Source: JAITWN01 sp964388175 (GTDB taxonomy: Bacteria > Pseudomonadota > Gammaproteobacteria > SZUA-140). From it: DNA of 64,000 bases. Positions 8,786-17,658 of the stretch are shown here, in pieces. The notes beneath the pieces were generated by a model. It saw only the letters and a program-made list of their open reading frames with translations. It was not told the origin of the DNA and searched no databases. The stretch lies in contig CAYLYS010000004.1 of NCBI GenBank assembly GCA_964388175.1, positions 1 to 64,000 of the forward strand, written 5' to 3'. The position numbers and the translations under genes were made by a program. Position 1 is the stretch's first letter, and the number at the start of each line of letters is the position of its first letter.

Positions 8786-10446
8786 GCCGGCGCCTGCCGG
8801 CATTCGTCCTGCTGCTGCTCACACTCAGCGGCGGCACGGCCTTCGCCGCCGAGTTCATCGCCGAGGTGGACAGAAAGGAACTCTACGTCAACGAACACGT
8901 GTTGCTCACGCTGTCGCTGAGCGACAGCGACACACGGCTGCGCGCCGAGGGCGTATCGCCCAACATCGACCTGACCGTGCTCAGCGATGATTTCGATCTG
9001 GGCACGCCGCAAGCCGATTTCCGCTTCAACATCGATCGCGGCCGGGGCCGATCGACTTCCAGCATCACCCTCGCGCTCTTTCCGCGCACGCCGGGGCGCG
9101 CGCGCATCCCGAGCTTCAGCGCGGACGGCGCCAGCACCGCGCCGATCGAACTGCGCGTGCTGCCGCTGCCGGCCGACTCCACGCCGGAAGTATTCGCCCG
9201 CAGCGGCATTCTGCGCGATCGGCTCTACGTCGGTGAACAGACCCTGCTTTACCTGGATCTGTATCACCGCGTGGACATCGCCAGCGCCCGCTTCGGCGGC
9301 GCGCTCGATTCGCGTCCGCGCCTCGCGATCGAAGCGCATGCGCTGCCGGTCGAAGAACGCAGCGAAAACGTTTCCGGCATCAGCTATCGGGTGACCCGCA
9401 GCGCCTGGGCGGTCAGTCCGGTGAGCGGCGAAGATGTGACACTGCTGCTGCCGGACATCTGGATCGAAACCCGGCAGGGCCGCCAGTGGCGATTGCCCTT
9501 CAGCGAGGAACGCATCGACGTGCGTCCGCTCGCCGATGACGCACAGACCCGGCCTGCCGCGATCGGGAAACCGCAGATCGAAATGCGCGCGCCCGAGACG
9601 ATCGTCGTCGGTGAGGCCACGCCATGGGAGTTCGTCCTGCGCAGCCATACCGCACTCAATGCGCTGCCGTCGAGCGCGCCGTTGCATGCCGCAGCGGACG
9701 GCCTGCGGGTATACATGGATCCGCCGCTCAAGCGCCTGGAAACAGTGGCCGGCGCGGCGGATGGCGCAGTGAACGATGCGGTCGAAAGCACGGTCGTCTA
9801 CCGCGGATTTCTGCTCGCCGACGCCGCCGGCGACTATCTCACGCCGACCATCAGCCTGCCCTACTACGACACGGCCAGCGACCGCGTCGAAATCCTGGAG
9901 GTCGCGGGCAGCGCTTTGCGGGCGCTGCCCGCGCCGACGCTTGCCGGCAACGCCATGGCGCTTCCCGCGGCGGAATCAGCGCCACCCGGCGCAGAGGTGC
10001 GCGGCGCCCACGGCATCTGGCCTTGGCTGACGGCAACGCTGGCGCTGCTGTGGGTTGCCACGCTCGGGGGATGGTTATGGCAAAGCGGTATCGTGCGCGC
10101 CAGGCACGCCGTGGTGAAACCGCGCGCCGCGGCGACCGGCAGTGACGGCGACCCACTGCAGCGACTGCTCGCCGCGCTCGACGCGCGCACGCTGGAACAG
10201 GGACTGCGCAATTGGCTCACGGCATACGGGCCGGACGACGCCGTCGAAAATGCGGTGCGCGCGGTACAGCGCCGGCGCTATCATCCGCATCGCGCGGATG
10301 CAAACGGCGACGATGATGTAAATAAAGCGGTGGCTGAAGCGCTACGCTGCCTGGACGGCAGAATCGTACGGGCGGAAACGCCTGTTCCATCACGCGATAT
10401 CTGGTCCCCCGCCGCCTTCCATCCCGGCAGGACACGGGCGCCTTAG
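8779..10446 (+). CDS. BatD-like oxygen-tolerance protein
   Basis: A 555-residue secreted and anchored protein with a signal peptide (cleavage probably after TAFAA, about residue 24), a beta-rich periplasmic region typical of BatD with the LYVNEHVLLTL and RDRLYVGEQTLLYLDLY segments, a C-terminal membrane helix (about 414–434), and a cytoplasmic tail. It is the last gene of the MoxR/Bat operon, overlapping the previous gene by 7 bp. Function is inferred from the family only. Confidence 0.88.
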   Translation: MVSRRLPAFVLLLLTLSGGTAFAAEFIAEVDRKELYVNEHVLLTLSLSDSDTRLRAEGVSPNIDLTVLSDDFDLGTPQADFRFNIDRGRGRSTSSITLALFPRTPGRARIPSFSADGASTAPIELRVLPLPADSTPEVFARSGILRDRLYVGEQTLLYLDLYHRVDIASARFGGALDSRPRLAIEAHALPVEERSENVSGISYRVTRSAWAVSPVSGEDVTLLLPDIWIETRQGRQWRLPFSEERIDVRPLADDAQTRPAAIGKPQIEMRAPETIVVGEATPWEFVLRSHTALNALPSSAPLHAAADGLRVYMDPPLKRLETVAGAADGAVNDAVESTVVYRGFLLADAAGDYLTPTISLPYYDTASDRVEILEVAGSALRALPAPTLAGNAMALPAAESAPPGAEVRGAHGIWPWLTATLALLWVATLGGWLWQSGIVRARHAVVKPRAAATGSDGDPLQRLLAALDARTLEQGLRNWLTAYGPDDAVENAVRAVQRRRYHPHRADANGDDDVNKAVAEALRCLDGRIVRAETPVPSRDIWSPAAFHPGRTRAP

Positions 10447-10452
10447 CGACGC

Positions 10453-10489
10453 CCGGATAGATATTCCGGTATAGATCCCGGGATACGCT
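10453..10489. repeat. Degenerate ~12-bp repeats between convergent operons
   Basis: Three units start with CCGG: 10453–10465 (13 bp), 10466–10477 and 10478–10489 (12 bp each), with a shared ATA(G)AT/GATAC theme. They fill the gap between the batD stop and the end of the DsbA-like gene. No classic hairpin-plus-T-tract terminator is visible here. Confidence 0.6.
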
Positions 10490-11190
10490 TAAGGACCCGC
10501 CAGTTCCCGCTCGACGAGCGCATCGACCGTTTGCAACAGGCTTTCGACGTTGGCAGCCATGCTGGCGTCGACGCGATACCGGCCATTGACGATGAAACTC
10601 GGCGCGCCGGCGAGCTCATAGCGACGGCTGACGGTCTGCGCATTGCGCACCTTCGCGCTCACCGCGCTGCTGCGGAAAACGCTGAGGAAGCGCGTCCGGT
10701 CCACGCCATGCTCGGCGAAGAAAGCGGCAAGCTCTTCTTCCCTGTCCAGTGCGCGGCCGTGACGATGCAGCGCATTGTACAAAGGCATGTGTATGCGATC
10801 GAGAACGCCCAGCGCCTCGGCGGCAAAGAAAGCGCGTGCGTAATAAACCATGTGACTGCCGATCACCGCCGGCAGACGCCGGAAAGTGACGTTCTCTTGC
10901 CGGCTGTTTATCCAGCGCTCGAGCGCCGGCTCCACCATGAAGCAGGTCTGGCAGTCATACCAGAGGAACTCGATGACCTCTACCGTTCCGGATGCGGCTT
11001 CCACGCTCTGCGGCTCGGCCAGTTCCTTGTAACTGGTGCCGGGAATCAAACCCTGCCCGCCCTGCGCCCAGGCGCCGCCACAACACCACAGCGTGAGCAG
11101 CAGCGCAGCGGCACACAGGCGCGCGGACACCCGTCCGGACATCCTCGACCGTTCCATCACCGCGCTCATCCCGCTCACTACTGGCTGCAT
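10489..11190 (-). CDS. DsbA-like thiol:disulfide oxidoreductase with CQTC active site
   Basis: A 233-residue periplasmic protein with an N-terminal hydrophobic signal (about 24–42, ending near WAQ) and a DsbA fold. The active site is FLWYDCQTCF (Cys80–Cys83), and the cis-Pro loop is AGAPSFIVNGRY. Classical DsbA has CPHC; the CQTC dipeptide differs and may shift redox potential. It ends the cytochrome operon, after resB, ccsA and the TPR gene, so it may handle the CxxCH thiols of apocytochromes (inference). Start at 11190 is supported by a GGAG motif 6 bp upstream; several internal ATGs are alternatives. Confidence 0.85.
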   Translation of the reverse strand: MQPVVSGMSAVMERSRMSGRVSARLCAAALLLTLWCCGGAWAQGGQGLIPGTSYKELAEPQSVEAASGTVEVIEFLWYDCQTCFMVEPALERWINSRQENVTFRRLPAVIGSHMVYYARAFFAAEALGVLDRIHMPLYNALHRHGRALDREEELAAFFAEHGVDRTRFLSVFRSSAVSAKVRNAQTVSRRYELAGAPSFIVNGRYRVDASMAANVESLLQTVDALVERELAGP

Positions 11191-11200
11191 CGCCGGCTCC

Positions 11201-11959
11201 TCATCGGCCTATGGGTATGGTCAGATCCCGCGCCGCCGAAGCACTACCTGGAGCAGCGACCGGCGCATCACGATCCGGCAGATTGCGGTCCACCCATTCA
11301 CGGGTTCTTTCTTCTATCCACTGACGCTCGTGCTCCGGCAAGGGGCCGCGCGCGATCCGCACATCCCACTCCCACAGCGCCGAGCGCGCCTGACGCACGA
11401 AAGGATCGTCCTCTGGCGCGAGATGGATATAAGTGCGCATCGCACCCAGGGCGCCTTCCAGATCCTCGAGCGCTTCCAGCGCCACCGCCAATCCCCAATA
11501 GGCATTGCCCTGAAAAGGCTGCAGTTCGGTGGCGGCGAGGAAGAAATCGCGCGCCGTGTCGTAACGCTCGAGTCCGAGCAGCGCATAGCCGAGATTGACA
11601 TAGGCCTCCGGCAGACGCGGAGAGAGCGCGATGACGCGCTCGAGCGCGACGATGGCTTCCTCGTACCGGCGCGCGTGCAGCATGACCACGGCCTGCTCGA
11701 AACGCTGCTCGATCTCGGCCATGCGCGGATCGACCGGCGCCTGGCGCGATGTCTCTTGCCGCGCCGGCTGCTGCGGCTGCACCGCGGAAGCCGCCGCGAC
11801 GACACGTGACGGCGATTGTCCGGGAAGATGCGCATTGAGCAGCAGCGATTTCAGATCGGGCCGCATCGCCAGCATGAAGATGGTGCACAGGATGATGCCG
11901 ACGATGCTGAGCGACAGCGCCGATATCGCCGATTCATGCGGGTGCCGGCGCACGCTCAT
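11201..11959 (-). CDS. Membrane-anchored TPR protein of the cytochrome operon
   Basis: A 252-residue protein with one N-terminal membrane helix (about 14–32), a linker rich in Gln/Ala/Pro, then about three TPR repeats (about 80–185, such as AYVNLGYALLGLERYDTARDF). Its C-terminus is charged. Position directly after ccsA and before a DsbA-like gene resembles the TPR proteins (CcmI, NrfG) that hold apocytochromes for haem ligation. That role is inferred from context; the sequence alone shows only the repeats. It overlaps ccsA by 4 bp. Confidence 0.8.
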   Translation of the reverse strand: MSVRRHPHESAISALSLSIVGIILCTIFMLAMRPDLKSLLLNAHLPGQSPSRVVAAASAVQPQQPARQETSRQAPVDPRMAEIEQRFEQAVVMLHARRYEEAIVALERVIALSPRLPEAYVNLGYALLGLERYDTARDFFLAATELQPFQGNAYWGLAVALEALEDLEGALGAMRTYIHLAPEDDPFVRQARSALWEWDVRIARGPLPEHERQWIEERTREWVDRNLPDRDAPVAAPGSASAARDLTIPIGR

Positions 11960-12816
11960 ATCACGCCCTTGTGCGCCGCTTCGCTGTAGAACGGCGTACC
12001 GAAATAGGTGAAGAAGGCGAAAGCGAACACGCCGATGATGGTCGCCGCGCCCACGCGCGGCGCAATGTTATAGGTGAAGCGCACGTGGATGGCGAGACCG
12101 AGCAGCAGCCAGTTGAGAAACGACGAGGTTTCGAGCGCATCCCAGGCCCAGTAGCGTCCCCAGGCATCCTGGGCCCAGACCGCGCCGGCGATCAGCATCA
12201 GGCTTTCGAAAACCAGCGCCAGCAGCATGAAGCGCCAGGCCACGGTATCGAGTACGTCGTCGCCGGGCATGTGGCGGAAGAGATAGCGGAAACCTACCAC
12301 GTCGCGCAACAGAATGATGCCGGCAAGACCGGTGCCGATGAGGCAAAAAGCGAGGAAGAATTTGCCGAAAATGACGTGCGCCCATTTCCAGTCGTGATAA
12401 TAGGTCGGCGGGAAGGGGCTGGCGGCGGGATCGACCGTCACCACCCAGGCGCTCATGACCAGCAGGATCGGCAACACCACGACGGCTGTCGGCCTGATCA
12501 GGGGAATGCGCCAATAGACCACGGTGTATACCAGCCCGAGACTGAACAGCTGGCTGATGAGCAGTTCGAACAGATCGACGAAAGGTCCGTGCCCCACCCG
12601 CAGCCAGCGCTCCGTCAGGGCGATCGTCAGCAGAATGACCGCCGCGGCGAGCAGCGTGAGCACATAGGTTTCCGGACGCCGGGAAAGCACGGCAGCGGTG
12701 CTGGTACGTCCTCCCGCGCGCAGTACGCCATGGGCGGCCAGCGCCATTGCCAGCGCATAGCTGGCTATGCCCGCATACAGCCATGGCAGTTCCGACACCA
12801 TGGTTTCCGTGTTCAT
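11956..12816 (-). CDS. Cytochrome c biogenesis protein CcsA/ResC (System II)
   Basis: A 286-residue polytopic membrane protein of the haem-handling family. The tryptophan-rich signature WGRYWAWDALETSSFLNW marks it as CcsA/ResC, and conserved histidines in KWAHVIFGKF and LAIHVRFTYN are candidate haem ligands. With ResB it forms the System II synthetase that exports haem and attaches it to CxxCH sites. I start at the ATG at 12816, overlapping the resB stop by 4 bp. Lying inside a multihaem cytochrome operon suggests a dedicated maturation unit. Confidence 0.9.
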   Translation of the reverse strand: MNTETMVSELPWLYAGIASYALAMALAAHGVLRAGGRTSTAAVLSRRPETYVLTLLAAAVILLTIALTERWLRVGHGPFVDLFELLISQLFSLGLVYTVVYWRIPLIRPTAVVVLPILLVMSAWVVTVDPAASPFPPTYYHDWKWAHVIFGKFFLAFCLIGTGLAGIILLRDVVGFRYLFRHMPGDDVLDTVAWRFMLLALVFESLMLIAGAVWAQDAWGRYWAWDALETSSFLNWLLLGLAIHVRFTYNIAPRVGAATIIGVFAFAFFTYFGTPFYSEAAHKGVI

Positions 12817-13844
12817 AGCGTTTTTCCTCTCGCCACATCGGATGCCGCATGCTTGCGGTCGGCCTCGCGGGCAATGGCATAGGTATGAACGGTGCCGAAC
12901 TTGCGCCAGAAATGCGCGGCGAGCCCGAATACCGTGATGAACGCGACGATGAACAGCCACTGCAAGGTCGGATCATAATACAACTTATAGCCCATCCAGC
13001 TCGACAGACGCTCATAACGCAGAAAACCGTCATCGAGCCGGATCGATTGCCCCTGCGCCAGCTCCACGCGCTCATCTCCTGCGCGCACCACCAGCATGCC
13101 GCGCGCGTTCGCCGGCTCCAGGCGCCAGTCGGTCTGCGGATCCATGCCCGTTTCCAGTTGCAGCCAGAAGCGGATTTCCTGATCTCCCGGCCCCGGCACC
13201 CAGCGGTTCGCCTGGCGATGCTCGAACAGCGGATACGAGGGCATGTGAATGGCGCCGGTGACGGGCACGCCGGCGTCCGGCGTCCAGGTCAGGATGGCGG
13301 CAAAACCTTTGTTGAACGTGGTATAGAAGCGATAGCCGTCGAGCACCAGCGGCGTATGGTCGCCGATCACCCGATGCTCCCAACCACCGCGGCCATCGGC
13401 AACGGCAATCTGGCTGCGCGTCGCGCCGCGCACCATGCCCGTGGAGTAATCGATGGCATACGGCCCCTGCAGGAAGTGCACGCGCTCGAAGTTGCCGCGG
13501 TGCCAGAGCCCCGTGCGGACATCGATCATGTCATCCGGTGAAAATGCCTGGCCTTCGGCGAGTTCGACGTTGGCTTCGAGGTAGGTCAGCCGGCCGATCG
13601 CAACGAGAACGGCGATGGCCAGCAGGCCGATATGGAACACCAGCAGGCCGCCGCGGCGGTTGATGCGCGGATCGGTGATGATGGCAGCGCACAGATTGAT
13701 GGACAGCACGGTCAGCGGCGCAACCAACACCCAGACCGGCGTATCGACAGGGTTGTCGTAGTTCAGCGCCGCACCCAAGCCGAGGAACACCATACCGAAA
13801 ACGGTCAGACGCGTCGACGCGAGTTTGCGCAGAGCGCCACTCAT
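12813..13844 (-). CDS. resB: Cytochrome c biogenesis protein ResB (System II)
   Basis: A 343-residue protein with membrane helices near the N-terminus (about 11–28, 35–53 and 66–84), a large periplasmic domain (about 85–290), and a C-terminal helix (about 295–313), the ResB/Ccs1 plan. It is shorter than many ResB proteins, which often exceed 400 residues. It partners CcsA in System II haem attachment. The ATG at 13844 overlaps the 11-haem cytochrome stop by 4 bp, so maturation protein and substrate are probably translated together. Confidence 0.87.
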   Translation of the reverse strand: MSGALRKLASTRLTVFGMVFLGLGAALNYDNPVDTPVWVLVAPLTVLSINLCAAIITDPRINRRGGLLVFHIGLLAIAVLVAIGRLTYLEANVELAEGQAFSPDDMIDVRTGLWHRGNFERVHFLQGPYAIDYSTGMVRGATRSQIAVADGRGGWEHRVIGDHTPLVLDGYRFYTTFNKGFAAILTWTPDAGVPVTGAIHMPSYPLFEHRQANRWVPGPGDQEIRFWLQLETGMDPQTDWRLEPANARGMLVVRAGDERVELAQGQSIRLDDGFLRYERLSSWMGYKLYYDPTLQWLFIVAFITVFGLAAHFWRKFGTVHTYAIAREADRKHAASDVARGKTL

Positions 13845-16597
13845 GGCAGGTTCACGCAGGCCTCGTTGCTGTTGTTCATCCAATCGACGCCGACGATGGC
13901 GTTGCCGGGCGGGCCGGCCGAACCGCAGTTGACGTCCAGCCACTCGCCGCTGCGGGCGAAGCTGCGGATCTTCAGCGCGGAACCGAGATAGTAAGGCCCC
14001 TGATAATAGCGCCCGGTGCCGGACGACGCGAAACCGCTGTAGCGCACCTGGGTACCCGGCGGCAGCTCGGCTTCCAGGCCGACGTCGTTGAGGTTGGCGA
14101 GGAAGGTCTTGTTCTTCCAGCCGTGCGGAATGGCGATGTGGCAATAGGTGCAGCGGAAATTCTGCACCACGAAGGCATGGCCCACATGCAGATTGACGCC
14201 GAGGAACTGCAGGCAGCCGCCACCTCCCACCGCGCGGCGGAATCCACTCAACACCACGTCCGGATTGGGCGACAGCACGCCACGCGCATAGTTCTTGGGA
14301 TCATGGCAGCGGAAGCACAGGTGATTGGCCGAATCCTCCTCAGTAGGACGCAAAGTGTTTGTTCCAGTCTGATCGTTCCAGTTGCCCTTGAGCAGGAAAT
14401 TCTCGTCCGAACCGTGCGGTCCCCAGGGGAAACCATGCTCCCCACCCTCTGGCACCACGGTGTCACCCCGCGTACGTGAACCATGGCAGTCCGTGCAATA
14501 CATGGTCTGCGTACCGACCGCCGTATTGAAGGGCGGACGCCAGGCATTGCCGTCCGCGCCGCGCACCGCCGGCGTCCGTCCGGTCGGCTGCAGCGTGGGA
14601 TGCCATGAGCGATGGTTGTTGGTGACGTAGTCGACCAGATTGCCCTGCGGATCGAGGCGCGAGAACGTCACCACGCCCTGGCCGCCGGAATCGGTCACCG
14701 TCGCCGGCACCGGCGCCTGTGCGCCGATATAGGCGCCGGTCGGCGTTCCCGGCGTGACCTCGCCCTGATGATCGCGCGGCGACTGGAACTCCATGCCCTG
14801 GTTGGTGTAATTGAACAGGGAGTTGGTGCCCGCCGGCGTCAGCCCGGAGGTATATCCCAGCGGCGGCGGAATATCGTAGGCGTAATTCGAGTGGCACTTC
14901 ATGCACAGCTGATACTCGCGCGTCAGATACGGCGCGCTGACATCGGTGCTGCCGCCGACACCGGGATCGCCACGCTTGACCTGGAAATCGACCGGAATGC
15001 TGCCGAAGGCGGTATTGGCGTAGACCGGCTCGACGCCCCAGATGCCGCGCAGCACGCCCGAGGCGAGATTGCTCGGCGGAATGCCCGGCGTATGCTCGTG
15101 CGTCGGACCCGGATCGGGCACCGTCGGATCGGCGTTGAACAGACGGGTGCGCTGCACGCGATGCGGATTGTGGCAGTCGGTGCATTCGGCATGACGATTG
15201 GCGAGACCGCCGAGGCCGAGCAGTTCGCGCGACTCGATGAAATCCTGGCCGCGCTGCATGCCCTGCGTCGCGTCGTCGCCGGTGCCGATGTTGTGTACCT
15301 CACCCCCCGACAGTTGATCGGTGTTCGAGATCGGCATGTGCCGCGCCATGGTGGTGAAGTCAGTCTTGATGTCCGGAACTTCGAAGGCCGGATTGCTATT
15401 CGGACTGTTCTGTCCCTGCAGCGTCTGCGCGGTCGGCGGCCCGACGGCAGGATCGCCATGGCAGGCATAGCACACGTTTTCGATCGAGGGGTTGCCGCCC
15501 TGGCGGGCGCCGGTGACCGGATCGAGAGGGCCGTCGGTGCCTTCGCGCAGGATGCGCCGCGAACCCTGTACCGTGTGCGGATCGTGGCAGTTCAGACAGG
15601 CCGCCTGCCACACGCGCGTGCCGCGCGGGAATTCGCGCAGATCGGCGGCCTCGTTCGTATAACGCTCATCCGCCACCGCCGGATTGGCGTGCGCCGAACC
15701 GGCCCAGCCTTCCTTGTCGTGGCAGGCGAGGCAGATGATGTCGCGCTGCGCATCGAACTGTCCCTGCACCGGCGGCTGCTGCTGGAAGCGGTTCACGCGC
15801 AGGAACTTGATGTTCTCGCCCGGTACCTGCGAACGCAGATGGGGATCGTGGCAGGTGATGCACTCCACCTTGGGACCGACGCCGTCGGCATCGCGTTCGA
15901 GCGGCAGATACTGGCCGCGCGGCAGCGGCTGGCGCGCTTCTCCGTCGATACGGCGCACGCGCTCATCCAGCCATGGCACCGAATTGGGATCGAACAGCTC
16001 GCCGTCACGCGCCGCCTGGGCGCTGTCGTAGGTGAAGGAGATCGGATGGTCGTTGCTGAGATCGACGCCGAGATGACGGGTGAAGCCGGTCGTCACGCCG
16101 TGTCCCTGCGGTATCGTTCCCGGCGGTGAGCTGTCGCCGGCAGGGAAGGTGAACGGTACCGTGCGACCATCGCGGTTGGGCTGATCGCGATTGAGCACGT
16201 TGACCGCGCCGAGGGCAATAGTGCCGTCGTGGCACGACAGACACAGCTTGGACCGGCCCGTGGGCTGGCCGAGGTCGGTGGCGTCGATGGAACTCGATGA
16301 ATACGGAATATAGGCCGTCTGCCGCAACTCGCGGTTCCACAGCGGCGCGTTCTGCGCGGGCGTCGCGCCGTGCGGCGTGTGGCAGAACACGCAGATCTGC
16401 GACTCTTCCGTGGCGAAGGCGCGGCGTTCGGTGCCGTCGGGGAGCGTGATACCAGCGGGCGGAACCGTGGCGGAGAAATTGTGCCGGGTGTTGGCGATGT
16501 CGGAGATCGGGGCCGCCGCCGACGCCCACATCGTCCACAGCGCGGCACCGATACAGATGGCGGCGCCGGCGACAAAGGTAGACCAGCGACGCATCAC
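13841..16597 (-). CDS. Undecahaem (11 CxxCH) c-type cytochrome
   Basis: A 918-residue secreted cytochrome with a signal peptide (about 1–29). CxxCH motifs begin at residues 69, 119, 246, 289, 334, 376, 472, 565, 701, 761 and 816. The first 265 residues carry CVFCHTPHG, a PLWNR segment, SKLCLSCHDGT, LSNDHPISF and ECITCHDPH, the same order as in the tetrahaem OmcE-like protein encoded at 25052–25891. The haem-poor C-terminus (about 825–918) has extra cysteines at 891 and 914. Probably an outer-surface or extracellular electron carrier (inference). It overlaps both neighbours by 4 bp. Confidence 0.92.
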   Translation of the reverse strand: MMRRWSTFVAGAAICIGAALWTMWASAAAPISDIANTRHNFSATVPPAGITLPDGTERRAFATEESQICVFCHTPHGATPAQNAPLWNRELRQTAYIPYSSSSIDATDLGQPTGRSKLCLSCHDGTIALGAVNVLNRDQPNRDGRTVPFTFPAGDSSPPGTIPQGHGVTTGFTRHLGVDLSNDHPISFTYDSAQAARDGELFDPNSVPWLDERVRRIDGEARQPLPRGQYLPLERDADGVGPKVECITCHDPHLRSQVPGENIKFLRVNRFQQQPPVQGQFDAQRDIICLACHDKEGWAGSAHANPAVADERYTNEAADLREFPRGTRVWQAACLNCHDPHTVQGSRRILREGTDGPLDPVTGARQGGNPSIENVCYACHGDPAVGPPTAQTLQGQNSPNSNPAFEVPDIKTDFTTMARHMPISNTDQLSGGEVHNIGTGDDATQGMQRGQDFIESRELLGLGGLANRHAECTDCHNPHRVQRTRLFNADPTVPDPGPTHEHTPGIPPSNLASGVLRGIWGVEPVYANTAFGSIPVDFQVKRGDPGVGGSTDVSAPYLTREYQLCMKCHSNYAYDIPPPLGYTSGLTPAGTNSLFNYTNQGMEFQSPRDHQGEVTPGTPTGAYIGAQAPVPATVTDSGGQGVVTFSRLDPQGNLVDYVTNNHRSWHPTLQPTGRTPAVRGADGNAWRPPFNTAVGTQTMYCTDCHGSRTRGDTVVPEGGEHGFPWGPHGSDENFLLKGNWNDQTGTNTLRPTEEDSANHLCFRCHDPKNYARGVLSPNPDVVLSGFRRAVGGGGCLQFLGVNLHVGHAFVVQNFRCTYCHIAIPHGWKNKTFLANLNDVGLEAELPPGTQVRYSGFASSGTGRYYQGPYYLGSALKIRSFARSGEWLDVNCGSAGPPGNAIVGVDWMNNSNEACVNLP

Positions 16598-17658
16598 GCC
16601 TCACCCAGGAGTTGGAATATCATGATACGACCGTTGAAAGCATCAGCGACGTAGATCCGGTCACGGTGATCCGTCCAGACCCCGGCGGGCAGATAGAACT
16701 CTCCGATGCCACTGCCGGAACCTCCGATGGCCAGCAGCAGCTCCCCTCCATCGTTGAATACTAACAGATGGTCATAATAGGATTCCACCACATAGACATT
16801 GCCGTGAGAATCCACCGCAACGCCTTTGGGCCGCGGCATATCGCCGACGAAAAGGCCACGCCGGCCGAATTCGCGCACGAATTTTCCGTCGGCATCGAAA
16901 ATCTGCACTCTCGCATTCAGTGTATCGGTGACGATGAGGCGATCGTCGACGTAGGTGAGATACGTCGGCGCATTGAATTCACCCGCGCCTTCGCCGTGCG
17001 CACCGATGCGTCCGAGCAGCTCGCCGGCATCGCTGAAAATCTTGACGTCGTGCGCCTGTGCATCGGCGACGAAGATCCGTCCGCGCGCCGCGTCGCGCAC
17101 CACGCCGACCGGACGCTCCACTTGGCCGAGACCGATGCTGCCGCGCGGTTCGCCATCAGCACCGAGGCGCACGATCACCTTCAGATCCGCATCGGCGACC
17201 AGGATCTCGCCGTTGGCGCCGGGCGCGATGCCGACCGGCGTCATGAAACGCACCATCGGCCCGGCCGCCTGCCACAGCAACAGCTTGCCCTGTGCTTCGT
17301 CGAAAACGAAAATCGCCCCCCGGCTGACGTCGGTGACGAAGATGCGTCCGTCCTCGCCGACGAAACCGTTCTGCGGCCGCTGCAGGATCATCGGCGTATG
17401 CTTGGAACTGCCCAGCCCGACGACCCAGCTCAGCAAACGGCTGCCGATACTGCTCACCTTGGACGAAGAAAAATTCTCCTCACCGGTGAGCTGACCGACC
17501 AGCGCATAGCGGGCCGTATCCGGCGCCTGGGGCCAGCGGAAACGCTCGTCTCCGGCGTATTCATACTGCAGCGTGGCGGGTCCGCTGGCGCATCCGGCCA
17601 TGAACAGACACAGGAACAGAACGAACGGCAGTCCCGCGCGTGCCTGACGCACGCTCAT
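16594..17658 (-). CDS. NHL-repeat lipoprotein 1
   Basis: A 354-residue lipoprotein with signal sequence FVLFLCLFMAGC (lipobox Cys about residue 21) and a beta-propeller built from NHL-type repeats such as VGVVRDAARGRIFVADAQ and KGVAVDSHGNVYVVESY. No haem motif. NHL propellers are protein-binding scaffolds; NHL genes also occur beside nanowire-type cytochrome genes in Geobacter (from memory). Here it lies between the second NHL lipoprotein and the 11-haem cytochrome, with 4-bp overlaps on both sides. I start at the ATG at 17658, which gives a clean lipoprotein signal. Confidence 0.87.
   Translation of the reverse strand: MSVRQARAGLPFVLFLCLFMAGCASGPATLQYEYAGDERFRWPQAPDTARYALVGQLTGEENFSSSKVSSIGSRLLSWVVGLGSSKHTPMILQRPQNGFVGEDGRIFVTDVSRGAIFVFDEAQGKLLLWQAAGPMVRFMTPVGIAPGANGEILVADADLKVIVRLGADGEPRGSIGLGQVERPVGVVRDAARGRIFVADAQAHDVKIFSDAGELLGRIGAHGEGAGEFNAPTYLTYVDDRLIVTDTLNARVQIFDADGKFVREFGRRGLFVGDMPRPKGVAVDSHGNVYVVESYYDHLLVFNDGGELLLAIGGSGSGIGEFYLPAGVWTDHRDRIYVADAFNGRIMIFQLLGEA

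Noticed and set aside
13841..16597. 11-haem protein as an octahaem nitrite reductase or hydroxylamine oxidoreductase relative
   Set aside because: No CxxCK active-site haem, too many hairpin-free spacers and an OmcE-like N-terminus; neighbours are conduit and maturation genes, not nitrogen genes.
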